Assembly: GCF_000179235.2 (NCBI RefSeq)
Contig: NZ_CP039373.1
Span: forward strand, 2,452,554 to 2,516,553
Length of the DNA stretch: 64,000 nt
Direction: 5' to 3'
Source: Synechococcus sp. CB0101
GTDB taxonomy: Bacteria > Cyanobacteriota > Cyanobacteriia > PCC-6307 > Cyanobiaceae
Below are positions 9,966-19,460 of this stretch, in pieces. A program made the position numbers and the translations under genes. The notes below the pieces were generated by a model, which was not told the origin of the DNA, did not search any database, and saw nothing but the letters and a program-made list of their open reading frames with translations. The first letter of the stretch is position 1, and every line of letters starts with the position of its first letter.

Positions 9966-10352
9966 ATGCTGGAAGGGAAGGCCCTGCTCGATAAGGCTCG
10001 GGCGCTGAGCAATCGCCCGGAAGATCAGATCGCCAGAGCCTGCGGCTATGTGGGCCCCAGCGGCCGCTTACTGAAGAAGAGCTTCTACCGCGCGCTGGTG
10101 GAAGCGAAGGGCTACAAGCTGCCCAGCCACGCCAGCTCAGGAGGCGGTGGTGGCGGCACCCGCGGCCGCCAAGCTGAATTCCGCACGCGGGTGCATGGCA
10201 ACGGCAACCTGCTGATCGGCCACGCCTACACCCGCCGGATGGGTCTGGAGCCGGGCCAGGAATTCAAGATCGAAATCCACCAGGAAACCGGCTCCATCTG
10301 GTTGCTGCCCATGGACGACAGCAACCCAGGAGAGGAGGATCAGGCCGGCTGA
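9966..10352 (+). CDS. AbrB-family transcriptional regulator (cyAbrB type)
   Basis: About 128 aa. Cyanobacterial AbrB pattern: MLEGKALLDKARAL at the start, ACGYV, then a C-terminal AbrB/MazE-like fold (RTRVHGNGNLLIGHAYTRRM, then GQEFKIEI and GSIWLLP). In cyanobacteria these proteins regulate carbon/nitrogen genes. A Gly-rich linker (SSGGGGGGT) joins the halves. ATG 9966 is chosen on family grounds; in-frame GTG codons at 9930, 9948 and 9960 are alternatives. The 3' end overlaps the convergent HdeD-like gene by 13 bases. Confidence 0.85.
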   Translation: MLEGKALLDKARALSNRPEDQIARACGYVGPSGRLLKKSFYRALVEAKGYKLPSHASSGGGGGGTRGRQAEFRTRVHGNGNLLIGHAYTRRMGLEPGQEFKIEIHQETGSIWLLPMDDSNPGEEDQAG

Positions 10353-10942
10353 GCCGGGCCACCACGGTCGTTGGGACCGTGGAAGGCGGCGCTGAACACC
10401 AGCAGATCAATGCCGCTGAACAGGAAGCTGATCCCTACCAGGATTCCAAGCACGCTCAGCAAACCGCCGGCTTTCATCGTGACGATGATCACGCCGAGGA
10501 TGAACGTCACGATGCCGTTGGCCAGACCCCAACCCCAGCCGGCCATGTCGCGGTGAGAGAGGGCCACGATCGCGGCCACCACACCTTCCACCAGGAACAC
10601 GATGCCGATGGCAAACGCCAGCGCCGCCACCTGAGCCGCCGCTGGCACGATGCCGGCGCTGAACTGCTGAATGATCCAGGCACCGGTAACCAGGAACAAG
10701 GTGGAAACCACCAGGCGCCAGAAGCAATGCCAGCGGCTCAGGCGGCGTGACCGGTTCAGGCTGTTGATCCAGCCGAAGATGCCACCCACCAGAAAGGCCA
10801 GGGCCACGATCACGGTGACCCAGGCGGAGGCGATCACGGGGAACAGCAGCGCCAGGACGCCGAGCACCAGCAGCAGGATGCCCTCGGCGATGGTGAAACT
10901 GCGCAGGGAACTCAGATCGAGTTCCGGTCTGTCGGAAGCCAT
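10340..10942 (-). CDS. HdeD family (DUF308) membrane protein
   Basis: 200 aa with six hydrophobic segments arranged as three DUF308 pairs, for example EGILLLVLGVLALLFPVIAS and LVGGIFGWINSLNRS. The family is linked to acid or general stress in enterobacteria; the role in cyanobacteria is not established. It starts at ATG 10942, 45 bases beyond ribE on the same strand. It converges with and overlaps the AbrB gene. Confidence 0.88.
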   Translation of the reverse strand: MASDRPELDLSSLRSFTIAEGILLLVLGVLALLFPVIASAWVTVIVALAFLVGGIFGWINSLNRSRRLSRWHCFWRLVVSTLFLVTGAWIIQQFSAGIVPAAAQVAALAFAIGIVFLVEGVVAAIVALSHRDMAGWGWGLANGIVTFILGVIIVTMKAGGLLSVLGILVGISFLFSGIDLLVFSAAFHGPNDRGGPAQPA

Positions 10943-10953
10943 AGAAAACGGTC

Positions 10954-10971
10954 GTCTACCAGAAGGTAGAC
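10954..10971 (-). terminator. 7-bp hairpin between ribE and the HdeD-like gene
   Basis: GTCTACC, tetraloop, GGTAGAC is a perfect inverted repeat 17 bases past the ribE stop. On the minus strand it is followed after five bases by TTTT, then by the start codon of the downstream gene. It could be a weak ribE terminator or attenuator, or a leader hairpin of the next gene. Confidence 0.45.
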
Positions 10972-10987
10972 ATCACCGCTGCGATCG

Positions 10988-11659
10988 TCAGCTCCAGCCG
11001 TGTTCAGCCAGCCAGCCAGCGGTGATCGCGGGTGCCGAGGCGGCGTTGGCATCGCCCTGCTGATGCCAACGCAGCAGCCGTTCGGTGTACTTCGCCAGGA
11101 GGTCGGCCTCCAGATTCACCACATCCCCCACCCGCAACTGCTGCAGCGTGGTGGAGCTCCAGGTGTGGGGAATCACGGCAATCCAAAAGTCCGCCCCATC
11201 GGCGCTGCAATCGGCCACGGTGAGGCTGATGCCATCCACCGCCACGCTGGCCTTCTCACACACGTAGCGGCCGTAGGCGGGGTTGCTCCAGCGCAGCACC
11301 AGCCGCCAGGAAGCCGGTTGCTGTTCCACCGCCACCACGCGACCCAAGCCATCCACGTGGCCGCTCACCAGATGCCCGCCAAGCCGATCCGCCAGGCGCA
11401 GGGCCGGTTCGAGATTCACCCAACCGCGCCGATCGGCCTTGGCGGCGAGGGTGGTGCGGGCCAGGGTTTCCTCGCTCACATCGGCCTTGAAGCCATGGGC
11501 TGAACGCTCGGTCACCGTGAGGCAGACGCCATCCACCGCCACGCTGTCGCCGAGGGCCAGGGCGCTGGGATCGAGCCCGGCTTCGGCCGAGACCCGCAGC
11601 TCCACGCCGCCACTGCAACGCTGCAGCTGCCCCACGGCCTGCACCAGCCCTGTGAACAT
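10988..11659 (-). CDS. ribE: Riboflavin synthase alpha subunit
   Basis: 223 aa with the two tandem lumazine-binding barrels typical of RibE: the first begins MFTGLVQAVGQL, and the second begins after GHLVSGHVDGLG. It dismutates two molecules of 6,7-dimethyl-8-ribityllumazine to riboflavin. Characteristic ALGDSVAVDGVCLTV and SVAVDGISLTVADC motifs occur once in each repeat. Divergent from the bifunctional nuclease gene with 55 bases between. Confidence 0.96.
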   Translation of the reverse strand: MFTGLVQAVGQLQRCSGGVELRVSAEAGLDPSALALGDSVAVDGVCLTVTERSAHGFKADVSEETLARTTLAAKADRRGWVNLEPALRLADRLGGHLVSGHVDGLGRVVAVEQQPASWRLVLRWSNPAYGRYVCEKASVAVDGISLTVADCSADGADFWIAVIPHTWSSTTLQQLRVGDVVNLEADLLAKYTERLLRWHQQGDANAASAPAITAGWLAEHGWS

Positions 11660-11714
11660 GCGGTGCCCTGATCAACCCTGGCCATAATCGGGCAAGGGCG
11701 TCTGCAGGCAAGCG

Positions 11715-12275
11715 ATGGTTGAGATGCGAGTGGCCGGCATCGCCCTCGACGCCGCCAGCCGCAGCCCGATCGTGCTGCTGCGTGATCCCTCTGGCCGCCG
11801 CCAGGTGCCGATCTGGATCGACCAGGCCCAAGCGCAAAACATCATGGCTGGGCTGAAAGATCAGCCCCCCGCCCGGCCCCTCAGCCACGATCTGATGGCC
11901 AAGCTGCTGGAGGCGGGCGGCCTGGAGCTGCAGCGGGTGATCATCCACACCATTGAAGACAGCACCTTCCGGGCGGTGCTCAAGCTCAGCGGCAGTGATG
12001 GCCAAAGCCACGAGCTCGATGCCCGGCCCAGTGATGCCATCGCCCTGGCCGTGCGCACCGGCAGCGGCATCTGGATGCTGGAGGAGGTGGTGGCCGATGC
12101 CTCCATACCGGTGGATGCCGAAGCGGATGCGGAGGATGCCGCCGATTTCCGTCGCTTCCTCGATGGGATCAGCCCCGCCGAACTGGTGCGCAACATCCGC
12201 CAGGCCCAGAGCGACAGCGACGCGGAACAGGGCGGCGATGAGGAGGCCCCCGGCGGTGAACCCACCCCCAGTTGA
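11715..12275 (+). CDS. Bifunctional nuclease family protein (DUF151)
   Basis: 186 aa. DUF151 core: PIVLLRDPSGRRQVPIWI, QAQNIMAGL, RPLSHDL, and SDAIALAVRTGSGIW. The family includes plant BBD nucleases and bacterial proteins of uncertain cellular role. The C-terminal ~40 residues are acidic (EADAEDAADF and a DAEQGGDEEAPGG tail). The next gene begins inside its last codons. Confidence 0.9.
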   Translation: MVEMRVAGIALDAASRSPIVLLRDPSGRRQVPIWIDQAQAQNIMAGLKDQPPARPLSHDLMAKLLEAGGLELQRVIIHTIEDSTFRAVLKLSGSDGQSHELDARPSDAIALAVRTGSGIWMLEEVVADASIPVDAEADAEDAADFRRFLDGISPAELVRNIRQAQSDSDAEQGGDEEAPGGEPTPS

Positions 12276-13401
12276 GCGGCGCCCCTTCGGCCGAGGTCCG
12301 GCGGTTTCACCCTTCTGCCTGGGCACGATGCGGGCCACCGGCAGTGCCGAGCAGATGGCAGCGGTGCTCACAGCAGCCCTGGCGGCCGGGATGAACCACG
12401 TGGAAACGGCTCCGGCCTACGGCATGGCCGAGCGCTACCTGGGGCTGGCACTGCGCGACCTGAAGGAGCGCGATCCAGCCACCCACGCCGATCTGGTGAT
12501 CACCAGCAAACTGCTGCCGGGCCTCAGCCTGGAGGAAGGCCAGCAGCAGCTGCAGGCCTTGCTGGAGCGGCTGGGGTTAACCCAGCTCCACAACCTGGCG
12601 GTGCATGGCCTCAACCGGCCGGAGCACCTGAGCTGGGCCCTCGAGGGCGCCGGCGCTGAGCTGCTCCGCTGGGCGCAGGAGGAAGGGCTGGTGGGGCAGG
12701 TGGGCTTCTCCAGCCACGGCAGCAACGCCTTGATCGAGCAGGCGCTGGCGAGTGGGCACTTCAGCTTCTGCAGCCTGCATGTGCACCTGTTCGATCAAAC
12801 CCGGCTGGCCATCGCGAAAGAGGCCCTGCAGGCCGGGATCGGAGTGCTGGCCATCTCCCCGGCTGACAAAGGCGGACGGCTGTATGCCCCCTCAGCGGAG
12901 CTCCTGGCGGATTGCGCTCCGTTCCACCCCCTGGAGCTGGCCTATCGCTTTCTGCTGGAGGCCGGCATCTCCACCCTCAGCCTCGGCGCTGAACAGCCGG
13001 AGGATCTGGCCCTCGCCGAGCGACTGAGCGGTGCAACGCCCTGGCTCAGCGATGCCCATCAGAGCGCCCTGGCCCGGCTGGCGGCAGCCGGCCAGACGCG
13101 CCTGGGCGCCGAGGCCTGCGGGCAATGCCGAGCCTGCCTGCCCTGCCCCAGCGAGGTGCCGATTCCCGAGCTGCTGCGCCTGCGCAACCTGGCCGTTGGC
13201 CACGGCATGGGTGCCTTCGCGCAGGAGCGCTACAACCTGATCGGCCGTGCTGGCCATTGGTGGGAGGAGCGCAATGCCAGCGCCTGCCAGCGCTGCGGCG
13301 ATTGCCTGCCCCGCTGCCCCCACCAGCTCCCGATTCCCGATCTGCTGGCCGACACCCATCAGCGACTAGCGGCGGCGCCGCGGCGGCGGCTCTGGGGCTG
13401 A
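12256..13401 (+). CDS. Aldo/keto reductase with C-terminal Fe-S cluster motifs
   Basis: 381 aa from GTG 12256, overlapping the upstream stop by 20 bases. The N-terminal two thirds is an aldo/keto reductase barrel (FCLGTMRATGS, NHVETAPAYG, VITSKLLPG, NLAVHGLNR). The C-terminal part carries CGQCRACLPCP and CQRCGDCLPRCP, ferredoxin-like cysteine clusters that suggest bound 4Fe-4S. Many bacterial predicted oxidoreductases of the aldo/keto family have this architecture; the physiological substrate is unknown. Start could be slightly downstream. Confidence 0.88.
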   Translation: MNPPPVERRPFGRGPAVSPFCLGTMRATGSAEQMAAVLTAALAAGMNHVETAPAYGMAERYLGLALRDLKERDPATHADLVITSKLLPGLSLEEGQQQLQALLERLGLTQLHNLAVHGLNRPEHLSWALEGAGAELLRWAQEEGLVGQVGFSSHGSNALIEQALASGHFSFCSLHVHLFDQTRLAIAKEALQAGIGVLAISPADKGGRLYAPSAELLADCAPFHPLELAYRFLLEAGISTLSLGAEQPEDLALAERLSGATPWLSDAHQSALARLAAAGQTRLGAEACGQCRACLPCPSEVPIPELLRLRNLAVGHGMGAFAQERYNLIGRAGHWWEERNASACQRCGDCLPRCPHQLPIPDLLADTHQRLAAAPRRRLWG

Positions 13402-13412
13402 AGCGCGAGCGT

Positions 13413-14468
13413 CTACCCCGCCATCGCCTGATCCCAGAGCTGCTGGAGACCTTGGCGCTCGGCAGGCGGCAGCGGCGGCAGGTTGGTGCAGCGGGCCAGC
13501 AGCTCAGGCGGCGGCAGCAGCAACGGCCGCAGCCGTTGAGGCCAACGCTGGAGAGCAGGATTCAACGCAGCAGCGGGCAAAGGCGGCACCCAACCGGCCG
13601 CCAGCAAACGATCCAGCAGCGGCAGGTTCAGGCCGTCGCGGATCCACTCCAGTGGCAGAGGCGCGCCGGCCGGCCCCGTGCGCACCAACAGCTGCCACCA
13701 CAGCGGTGAGCCCGTGGCCGGCAGCACGGCCGCCAGGCGGGGATCACGCTGGAGCAACGGCACAGCGCGCTGACTGGTGACCACCGCCGCATCGGCATCG
13801 CCGGCCAACAGAAAATTGAGCCCCTGGCGTTCATCCAGGCTGATGGCTTGGCCGTGCAGGCGGCGCAGCTGCTCCACCAAGCGCGGATCCTCCCCGCCTG
13901 GAGCCAGGCCGAGTTGGCGCCGCGCCAACTCGAGCAGCAGCCTTGGGCTAGCCGGCAGCACCAGCCGCTGGCGAAGGGTGGGATCCAGCAGTAACGACCA
14001 CCCCTCGCTCTGGCGCCGCAGCAGATCCGGCCGGTTGCGCAGCAGGATCACCCAGGTGCCAAAGGCCCAGGGGAACGCCTTGACCGGTGCTTCAGGCCCA
14101 GCGAACAAACGGCTGGGGGCCTGGGCCATGGGATCCAGTGCATCCAGCAGCGCTGAAGCCTCGATGGGCTGCAACAGCCCATCCGGAAGTTGCTGCACCC
14201 AACCATCCCCCAGGCTGCTGAGGCTGGGGAGGTCGCCCGAGCGCTTCAGCTGCTCCAGCAGCTCGGCGGGATCCTCCAGCAGCTGCGAACGCCAGGCCGT
14301 CGGCAGGGCCTTAAGCCAGGCCGGCGGCAGCTGGCCGCGCACCGTGAGCAGTCGACCGGCTTCGGCGCCCTGGCGGCAGCCCGCCAGGGATCCAGCGGCC
14401 AGGGCGGTGCCCCCCAAGCTGGCCAGCTGCAGCAGGTGGCGGCGCGAGAGCAGAGGGGCTTGAGCCAT
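13413..14468 (-). CDS. Extracellular solute-binding lipoprotein with Tat-like signal
   Basis: 351 aa. The N-terminus has SRRHLLQLASLGG followed by a hydrophobic stretch and LAGC, combining a twin-arginine signal with a lipobox. The rest resembles periplasmic substrate-binding proteins of the PotD/iron type (AFPWAFGTWVILLRNRP, GDADAAVVTSQ), which bind polyamines, iron or similar solutes. No permease or ATPase sits next to it. It is 26 bases upstream of the CobT-like gene on the same strand. Function beyond the fold is inference. Confidence 0.72.
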   Translation of the reverse strand: MAQAPLLSRRHLLQLASLGGTALAAGSLAGCRQGAEAGRLLTVRGQLPPAWLKALPTAWRSQLLEDPAELLEQLKRSGDLPSLSSLGDGWVQQLPDGLLQPIEASALLDALDPMAQAPSRLFAGPEAPVKAFPWAFGTWVILLRNRPDLLRRQSEGWSLLLDPTLRQRLVLPASPRLLLELARRQLGLAPGGEDPRLVEQLRRLHGQAISLDERQGLNFLLAGDADAAVVTSQRAVPLLQRDPRLAAVLPATGSPLWWQLLVRTGPAGAPLPLEWIRDGLNLPLLDRLLAAGWVPPLPAAALNPALQRWPQRLRPLLLPPPELLARCTNLPPLPPAERQGLQQLWDQAMAG

Positions 14469-14494
14469 GGCCCGACCCTAAGGGGCAAGACCGA

Positions 14495-15604
14495 TCAGAT
14501 CAGTTGGCTGCAGGCCTGATCGCAGGCGGCGGCCAAGGCCTCCGGGCTGCGGCCGCTGAGCTCCCATAGGGCCGCCAAACCACCCGCGCCCACGCCTTCT
14601 TTCACATACCCCTGCTCAAACGCCAGCAGCTGAGGAGAGGCGCAGTGGATGAAGCGCAGGGAGGCCGCAAAGGCGAGCGGCGCATGCCCCCAACGGGCGT
14701 GGATCTGCTTCAACAACCGCACCAGATCACTGCCGGGTTCCCCCGCCACCCAGGCGGTGGTGGCGATCGCGCTGTGCGCTGCAACCAACGAGCGCTGGGC
14801 GGGCTCAGCCAGGGCAAGCGCCACCGCCAGCACCGCAGCCATTTGGCTGCCACCGGCCAACAACACCGGCAAGCCGGCCATGGCCGCCTCGAGCAGTAGC
14901 CCAGCCGCCAGGGGTTGCATCGGATCCCCCACCGCTGCCAGCACCTGCTCCGCCGCCGCCGGATTGGGGAGCTGCGCCGCGGCCAACCCCTTGGCCACCA
15001 GCTGCGCCTTGAGGGCATGGGCGGGCTCCCGCAGGCTGCCGCTCACCAACCCAGCGGCGGGCACCCCCAGGCCCTCGAGCACCGCCTGGGCCGTGCTGGT
15101 GCCCCCGGGAACGCATTCCGCCAGCAGCAAAGGCCGCCGGCGCTGGGCCAGCTGCCCTCCCCAGCGCCGGCCGAGGGCGATCAGCGCGAGCACCCGCTGC
15201 TGTTCGATCGCCGCTCCTGTGCTGAGGCAACGGGCCGGGCGATGGCCCAGCTGCAGATGGGGCACCGCCGGCGGCACCGCTGCCCCCGCATCCACCACCA
15301 GTGGCTCCAGCGCCAGCTGCTCCACCACCACCCGGGAGATCAGCGCCGGGCTCACCCCCGCCGGCAGAGGCGGAAGGGCGTGAGGGCGAGGTTGGCCCGG
15401 CCCTAGCAAGAGCAACTCCGCATCGGCTGCGGCCGTGAGCCGGCGACTCTCCGGTGTGGCACCAGCGGCCGAGATACCGGGCACGGCGGCGGTGTCAGTG
15501 CCGGCCAGCAGCAGCAACACCCGGGTATCGCGGGCAGCGGCGGCCACCTGGGCACACCATCGCTCCGCCTGCAGGGGATCACCGCTGAGGCGCTGGAGCG
15601 TCAA
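14495..15604 (-). CDS. UPF0284 / CobT-like nicotinate-nucleotide phosphoribosyltransferase
   Basis: 369 aa from TTG 15604, which overlaps the upstream stop as TTGA. It resembles the cyanobacterial/archaeal family related to CobT, which activates the lower ligand base for cobamides: LLLAGTDTAAVPGISAAG, LLAECVPGGTSTAQAVLEGLG, VLLAGGSQMAAVLA. The frame is open further upstream but that part overlaps the DUF2232 gene and is low-complexity. The exact reaction in this lineage is not settled by sequence. Confidence 0.85.
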   Translation of the reverse strand: MTLQRLSGDPLQAERWCAQVAAAARDTRVLLLLAGTDTAAVPGISAAGATPESRRLTAAADAELLLLGPGQPRPHALPPLPAGVSPALISRVVVEQLALEPLVVDAGAAVPPAVPHLQLGHRPARCLSTGAAIEQQRVLALIALGRRWGGQLAQRRRPLLLAECVPGGTSTAQAVLEGLGVPAAGLVSGSLREPAHALKAQLVAKGLAAAQLPNPAAAEQVLAAVGDPMQPLAAGLLLEAAMAGLPVLLAGGSQMAAVLAVALALAEPAQRSLVAAHSAIATTAWVAGEPGSDLVRLLKQIHARWGHAPLAFAASLRFIHCASPQLLAFEQGYVKEGVGAGGLAALWELSGRSPEALAAACDQACSQLI

Positions 15605-16239
15605 AGGGGATCGAGAGCGAGCAGGGGCCGCAGCACCGCCGGCGGCGGGCTGATCGGGCTGCGCAGGCGGGGGAAGATCCACAACGCCACCGCATGCAAA
15701 GCCAGCACGTAAATCACGTTCTGGAGCAGCACCAGCCCCAGGGCCAAGAGCTGCACCTGCCAGAGCTCCGGGCCGCCACCGAGTTGCAGCAGGCCGCTGA
15801 GCCGCTCGAGCAACTGGGCCGCCGCGGTGGTGATCACCACCCAAAGGTTTTCACCGAGCAGCACCGACACCACCGCCACCCGCACCAGAAAACCCGTAGC
15901 GCCGATCAGCACACCGACGCTCCAGCTGATCCACCAGCTGAGCTTCTGGGTCCAGCACCAACCGAGCCAGAGAGCCAGCAGCGTGTATGGGAACAGCACC
16001 AACGGGCCCCGGATCGGCCCCATCAAGGCCACCAGCAGCAAGGCCGATACGGTCACCCCCTCCACGGCGCAGCGGCGGTTGTGGCGCAGCTGCAGGAGCG
16101 CCAGCGGCAGCGGCAGGGCCAAGCGAAACAGGGCACCGCCCACCGGCAGGTAGTAGAGACCCACCCACAACAAGGCCGTGGCCGCCGCCAGATAGGCGGT
16201 GTCGGTGAGTTGATGGGCCTGGCGACGGCTGAGGCTCAT
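15601..16239 (-). CDS. DUF2232 family membrane protein
   Basis: 212 aa, about six to seven hydrophobic segments (LAAATALLWVGLYYLPVGGA, VSALLLVALMGPIRGPLVLF, and others). It matches the YybS/DUF2232 integral membrane family; no function is established. It overlaps the CobT-like gene at its 3' end and the lipoprotein gene by ATGA at its 5' end, so the row topA - lipoprotein - DUF2232 - CobT-like is tightly coupled. Confidence 0.8.
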   Translation of the reverse strand: MSLSRRQAHQLTDTAYLAAATALLWVGLYYLPVGGALFRLALPLPLALLQLRHNRRCAVEGVTVSALLLVALMGPIRGPLVLFPYTLLALWLGWCWTQKLSWWISWSVGVLIGATGFLVRVAVVSVLLGENLWVVITTAAAQLLERLSGLLQLGGGPELWQVQLLALGLVLLQNVIYVLALHAVALWIFPRLRSPISPPPAVLRPLLALDPL

Positions 16240-16631
16240 CGGGCTGGCGGGGCCGGCGTGGTGCGCAGGGGCGCCGCAGCATCCGCACCGGCAGCCGGCA
16301 CCCGCTCGATCGTTTCCACCTCAAAGGCCACACCGGCCTGACGCAGCGCATCGGTCACCGCTTCAGCCGGCGATGAGGGATCAGCGGCGGGCAGCTTGAT
16401 CGTCACGCGGTAGGGAGCCGGCGTGAGGGGTTGTGCAGCCGGCGCGGGCTTGGGCTCAGGCTTGGGGGGCTCGGGTTTGGGCGTAGCTGCCACGTCTGGC
16501 TTAGCCGGCGGCGCCGCTGGGGGCGCGGGGGGCTGGGAGAAGCTGCGTGAGAGCTGATCGCCAAAGGGCGTGCCGCTGCAGCCGGTCACAGCAACAGCCA
16601 GCAGCAGCGGCGTCAGCCGTGACAGCTGCAT
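16236..16631 (-). CDS. Small proline-rich predicted lipoprotein
   Basis: 131 aa. Signal peptide with lipobox VTGC at about residues 15-18, then a Pro/Lys/Ala-rich linker (PKPEPPKPEPKPAPAAQ) and a compact C-terminal segment (YRVTIKLPAADPSSPAEAV) of about 55 residues. No family recognised. Its start codon overlaps the topA stop as TGATG, and it ends by overlapping the DUF2232 gene, so it belongs to the topA transcription unit. Confidence 0.7.
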   Translation of the reverse strand: MQLSRLTPLLLAVAVTGCSGTPFGDQLSRSFSQPPAPPAAPPAKPDVAATPKPEPPKPEPKPAPAAQPLTPAPYRVTIKLPAADPSSPAEAVTDALRQAGVAFEVETIERVPAAGADAAAPLRTTPAPPAR

Positions 16632-19342
16632 CAGCTGTCGGCGGCGCGGATCACCCGCACGGCACTGGCCCGGAGGCGGCCGGTTTTGGTGGTCGCCGGG
16701 GCCTTCTTGGCGGCGGGCTTTTTAGCCGCCGGTTTCTTGGCCGCCGTACCCGCTGCCTTACGCCCCTTGCCCTTGCCGGCCGCGGCCTTGGCCGCCAGCA
16801 GTTCCACCGCCTGCTCGAGGGTGATCGTGTCGGCGGTGGTGCCCTCCGGCAGGGAGGCGTTCACCTTGCCCTGCTTCACATAAAGGCCGTAGGGGCCATC
16901 AAACAGCTGGATCGCCTCATCGGCGCCCTCAGGCGTGCCGAGATCTTTCAGGGCCGTGCGGCCGCCGCGGCCGCGTTTGGGTTGAGCCAGCAGTTCCACG
17001 GCCCGCGACAGACCCACCATCAGCACATCGTCTTCGGCCTTGAGGGAGCGGTAGTCCTTCTCGCCCTTGCCCTTGTGGTGCACCACATAGGGGCCAAAGC
17101 GACCGAGGCCGGCTTCGATCTTGCCGCCGTCGGGGTGTTCGCCGAGGTGCCGCGGCAGGCGCAGGAGGCCGAGGGCGTCTTCAAGGGTGAGGTCTTCCGG
17201 TTTGGTGCCCTTGGGCAGGGAGGCGCGCTTGGGCTTGGGGTTCTCGTCGCTCACCTGGCCCCGCTGCACGTAGGGGCCGTACTGGCCAAACAGCAGATAC
17301 ACCAGATCGCCGGTTTCAGGGTCTTCCCCGAGGGATTCGGGCCCATCAGCCTTCTGCTTGAGGATCAGCTCGGCCTTGTCGGCATCGAGATCGGCTGGGG
17401 TGATCTCATTGGGCAGCGTGGCCTTGAGCAGCTCCTCGGTGCCGTCATCGGCCACCCGCTTGGTTTCCAGATAGGCACCAAAGCGGCCGATGCGCACCAC
17501 ACAGGGCAGCCCTTCCAGCTCGATCGTGCGCGAGGCGGTGGGGTCGATGTCGCCCTCGCGCTGCTGCACCTGGGCTTCCAGGCCCTGGTCGCCCTTGTAG
17601 AAGCTCTCCAAGTAGGGCAGCCACTGCACCTGCCCGTGGGAGATCTCGTCGAGGGTGTTCTCCATGCGAGCGGTGAAGCTCGTATCCACCAGATCAGGGA
17701 AATGCTCCTCCAGCAGGGCCGTCACCGCAAAGGCCGTGAAGCTGGGGGTGAGGGCGTTGTTCTGGAGGGTGGCGTAGCCGCGGTCGACGATCGTTCCGAT
17801 GATCGAGGCGTAGGTGGAGGGGCGACCGATGCCCTCCTTCTCCAGCATCTTCACCAAGGCCGCTTCGCTGTAGCGGGCAGGGGGCTGGGTCTGGTGTCCG
17901 AGGGCCTCCACTCCCTTGCAGGCCGGGCTGTCGCCGGTTTTGAGCGACGGCAGGAGCACCTCCTGACCTTCCAGGGCGGCATCGGGATCGTCGCTGCCTT
18001 CCACGTAGGCCCGGAAGAAGCCGGGGAAGTCGATGCGCTTGCCGGTGGCGCGGAAGGCGGCCGTACCGAGGCTGCCGCCATCAGCCTCAAGGTCGACACT
18101 CAGCATCGTGAGCTTGGCGTCGGCCATCTGGGAGGCCACGGTGCGCTTCCAGATCAGCTCGTAGAGAGCCAGATCACGGCCGTCGAGGCCCGTGGCCGAT
18201 GGATCGCGGAAGCTCTCACCGGCAGGACGAATCGCCTCGTGAGCCTCCTGGGCGTTGCGGGCCTTGGTGGAGAACTGGCGGGCCGAGGGGCTCAGATACT
18301 CCTTGCCGTATTTGTCGGCCACGCAGCTGCGGGCGGCGTTGATCGCCTGGTCGCTGAGATGCACCGAGTCGGTGCGCATGTAGGTGATGAAGCCGCGCTC
18401 GTACAGGCCCTGGGCCGTGCGCATGGTTTCGCGGGCCGAGAGCCTCAGCTTGCGGTTGGCCTCCTGCTGCAGGGTGCTGGTGGTGAAGGGGGCCACCGGC
18501 TTGCGGGTGCTGGGCTTTTCCTCCACGGCCGCCACGGTCCAGGGGGCCGCCAACACGGATTCCCGCAACTGGCGCGCCTCGGCTTCAGCGAGCAGGCGAA
18601 CCTTGCTCCCCGCCTTGAGGCCACCGGTTGCTTCATCGAAATCAGAACCACCGGCGATGCGCTCGCCTTTGAGGTGGGTGAGCTTGGCTTCGAAGCCAGC
18701 GCTGCCCTGCTGCAGCTGGGCCTTGAGATCCCAGTAACTGCCGCTCTTGAAGGCCCGCCGGGCTCGTTCACGCTGCACCAGCAACCGCACCGCCACCGAT
18801 TGCACCCGGCCGGCGCTGAGGCCCCAGGCCACCTTCTTCCACAGCAGCGGCGAGAGGGTGTAACCCACGAGGCGATCGAGGATGCGCCGCGTTTCCTGGG
18901 CGTGCACCAGCTCCATATCGAGCTCGCGGGTCTGCTCCAGCGCCCGGCCGATCGCTTCTTTAGTGATCTCGTGGAACACCATCCGCTTCACCGGCACCTT
19001 CGGATTCAGAAGCTGCAGCAGGTGCCAGCTGATTGATTCCCCTTCCCGGTCTTCGTCCGTGGCCAGCAGGAGCTGATCAGCGCCCTTGAGGGCGTCTTTG
19101 AGTTCCTTCACCACCTTTTTCTTGTCCTTCGGCACCACGTAGAGCGGCTCGAAGTTGTTGGCGGTGTTCACGCCGAGATTGGCCCACTTCTCACCCTTGT
19201 GGGCCGCCGGAATCTCACTGGCGTTGTTGGGCAAGTCACGCACGTGCCCCATCGAGGCTTCCACCTTGAAGTCCTTGGGAAGGAACCCGCGGATGGTGCG
19301 GGCCTTCGTGGGGCTCTCAACGATGACGAGGGTGTGCGCCAC
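16631..19342 (-). CDS. topA: DNA topoisomerase I
   Basis: About 903 aa from GTG 19342. The family begins with [15 protein letters not shown] at once after this codon, so the longer open frame upstream is rejected. Toprim acidic residues are in [15 protein letters not shown]. The active-site Tyr is in [19 protein letters not shown] is the conserved gate segment. The C-terminal ~330 residues hold repeated small domains of the type FGPYVxxKGK (cyanobacterial topA form), ending in a Lys/Ala-rich tail with [14 protein letters not shown]. Relaxes negative supercoils. Confidence 0.96.
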   Translation of the reverse strand: MAHTLVIVESPTKARTIRGFLPKDFKVEASMGHVRDLPNNASEIPAAHKGEKWANLGVNTANNFEPLYVVPKDKKKVVKELKDALKGADQLLLATDEDREGESISWHLLQLLNPKVPVKRMVFHEITKEAIGRALEQTRELDMELVHAQETRRILDRLVGYTLSPLLWKKVAWGLSAGRVQSVAVRLLVQRERARRAFKSGSYWDLKAQLQQGSAGFEAKLTHLKGERIAGGSDFDEATGGLKAGSKVRLLAEAEARQLRESVLAAPWTVAAVEEKPSTRKPVAPFTTSTLQQEANRKLRLSARETMRTAQGLYERGFITYMRTDSVHLSDQAINAARSCVADKYGKEYLSPSARQFSTKARNAQEAHEAIRPAGESFRDPSATGLDGRDLALYELIWKRTVASQMADAKLTMLSVDLEADGGSLGTAAFRATGKRIDFPGFFRAYVEGSDDPDAALEGQEVLLPSLKTGDSPACKGVEALGHQTQPPARYSEAALVKMLEKEGIGRPSTYASIIGTIVDRGYATLQNNALTPSFTAFAVTALLEEHFPDLVDTSFTARMENTLDEISHGQVQWLPYLESFYKGDQGLEAQVQQREGDIDPTASRTIELEGLPCVVRIGRFGAYLETKRVADDGTEELLKATLPNEITPADLDADKAELILKQKADGPESLGEDPETGDLVYLLFGQYGPYVQRGQVSDENPKPKRASLPKGTKPEDLTLEDALGLLRLPRHLGEHPDGGKIEAGLGRFGPYVVHHKGKGEKDYRSLKAEDDVLMVGLSRAVELLAQPKRGRGGRTALKDLGTPEGADEAIQLFDGPYGLYVKQGKVNASLPEGTTADTITLEQAVELLAAKAAAGKGKGRKAAGTAAKKPAAKKPAAKKAPATTKTGRLRASAVRVIRAADS

Positions 19343-19460
19343 AGGCAGGCGGTAAACCGCTTCCCTCTTTATCGCACCGGCGGTCAAGCCCTGGCTCTGA
19401 AACCAGATCCAGCCGACAGCGCGGCTACAGTCCCCCCCAACGGGCGACCTTGATCCAGCT

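Noticed and set aside
11256-12371. 371-codon minus-strand frame
   Set aside because: Antisense to the DUF151 gene and running into ribE in another frame; no motif.
16547-19036. 829-codon open frame on the plus strand
   Set aside because: Antisense shadow of topA, created by GC-rich third positions; His/Gln/Gly-rich with no family motif.
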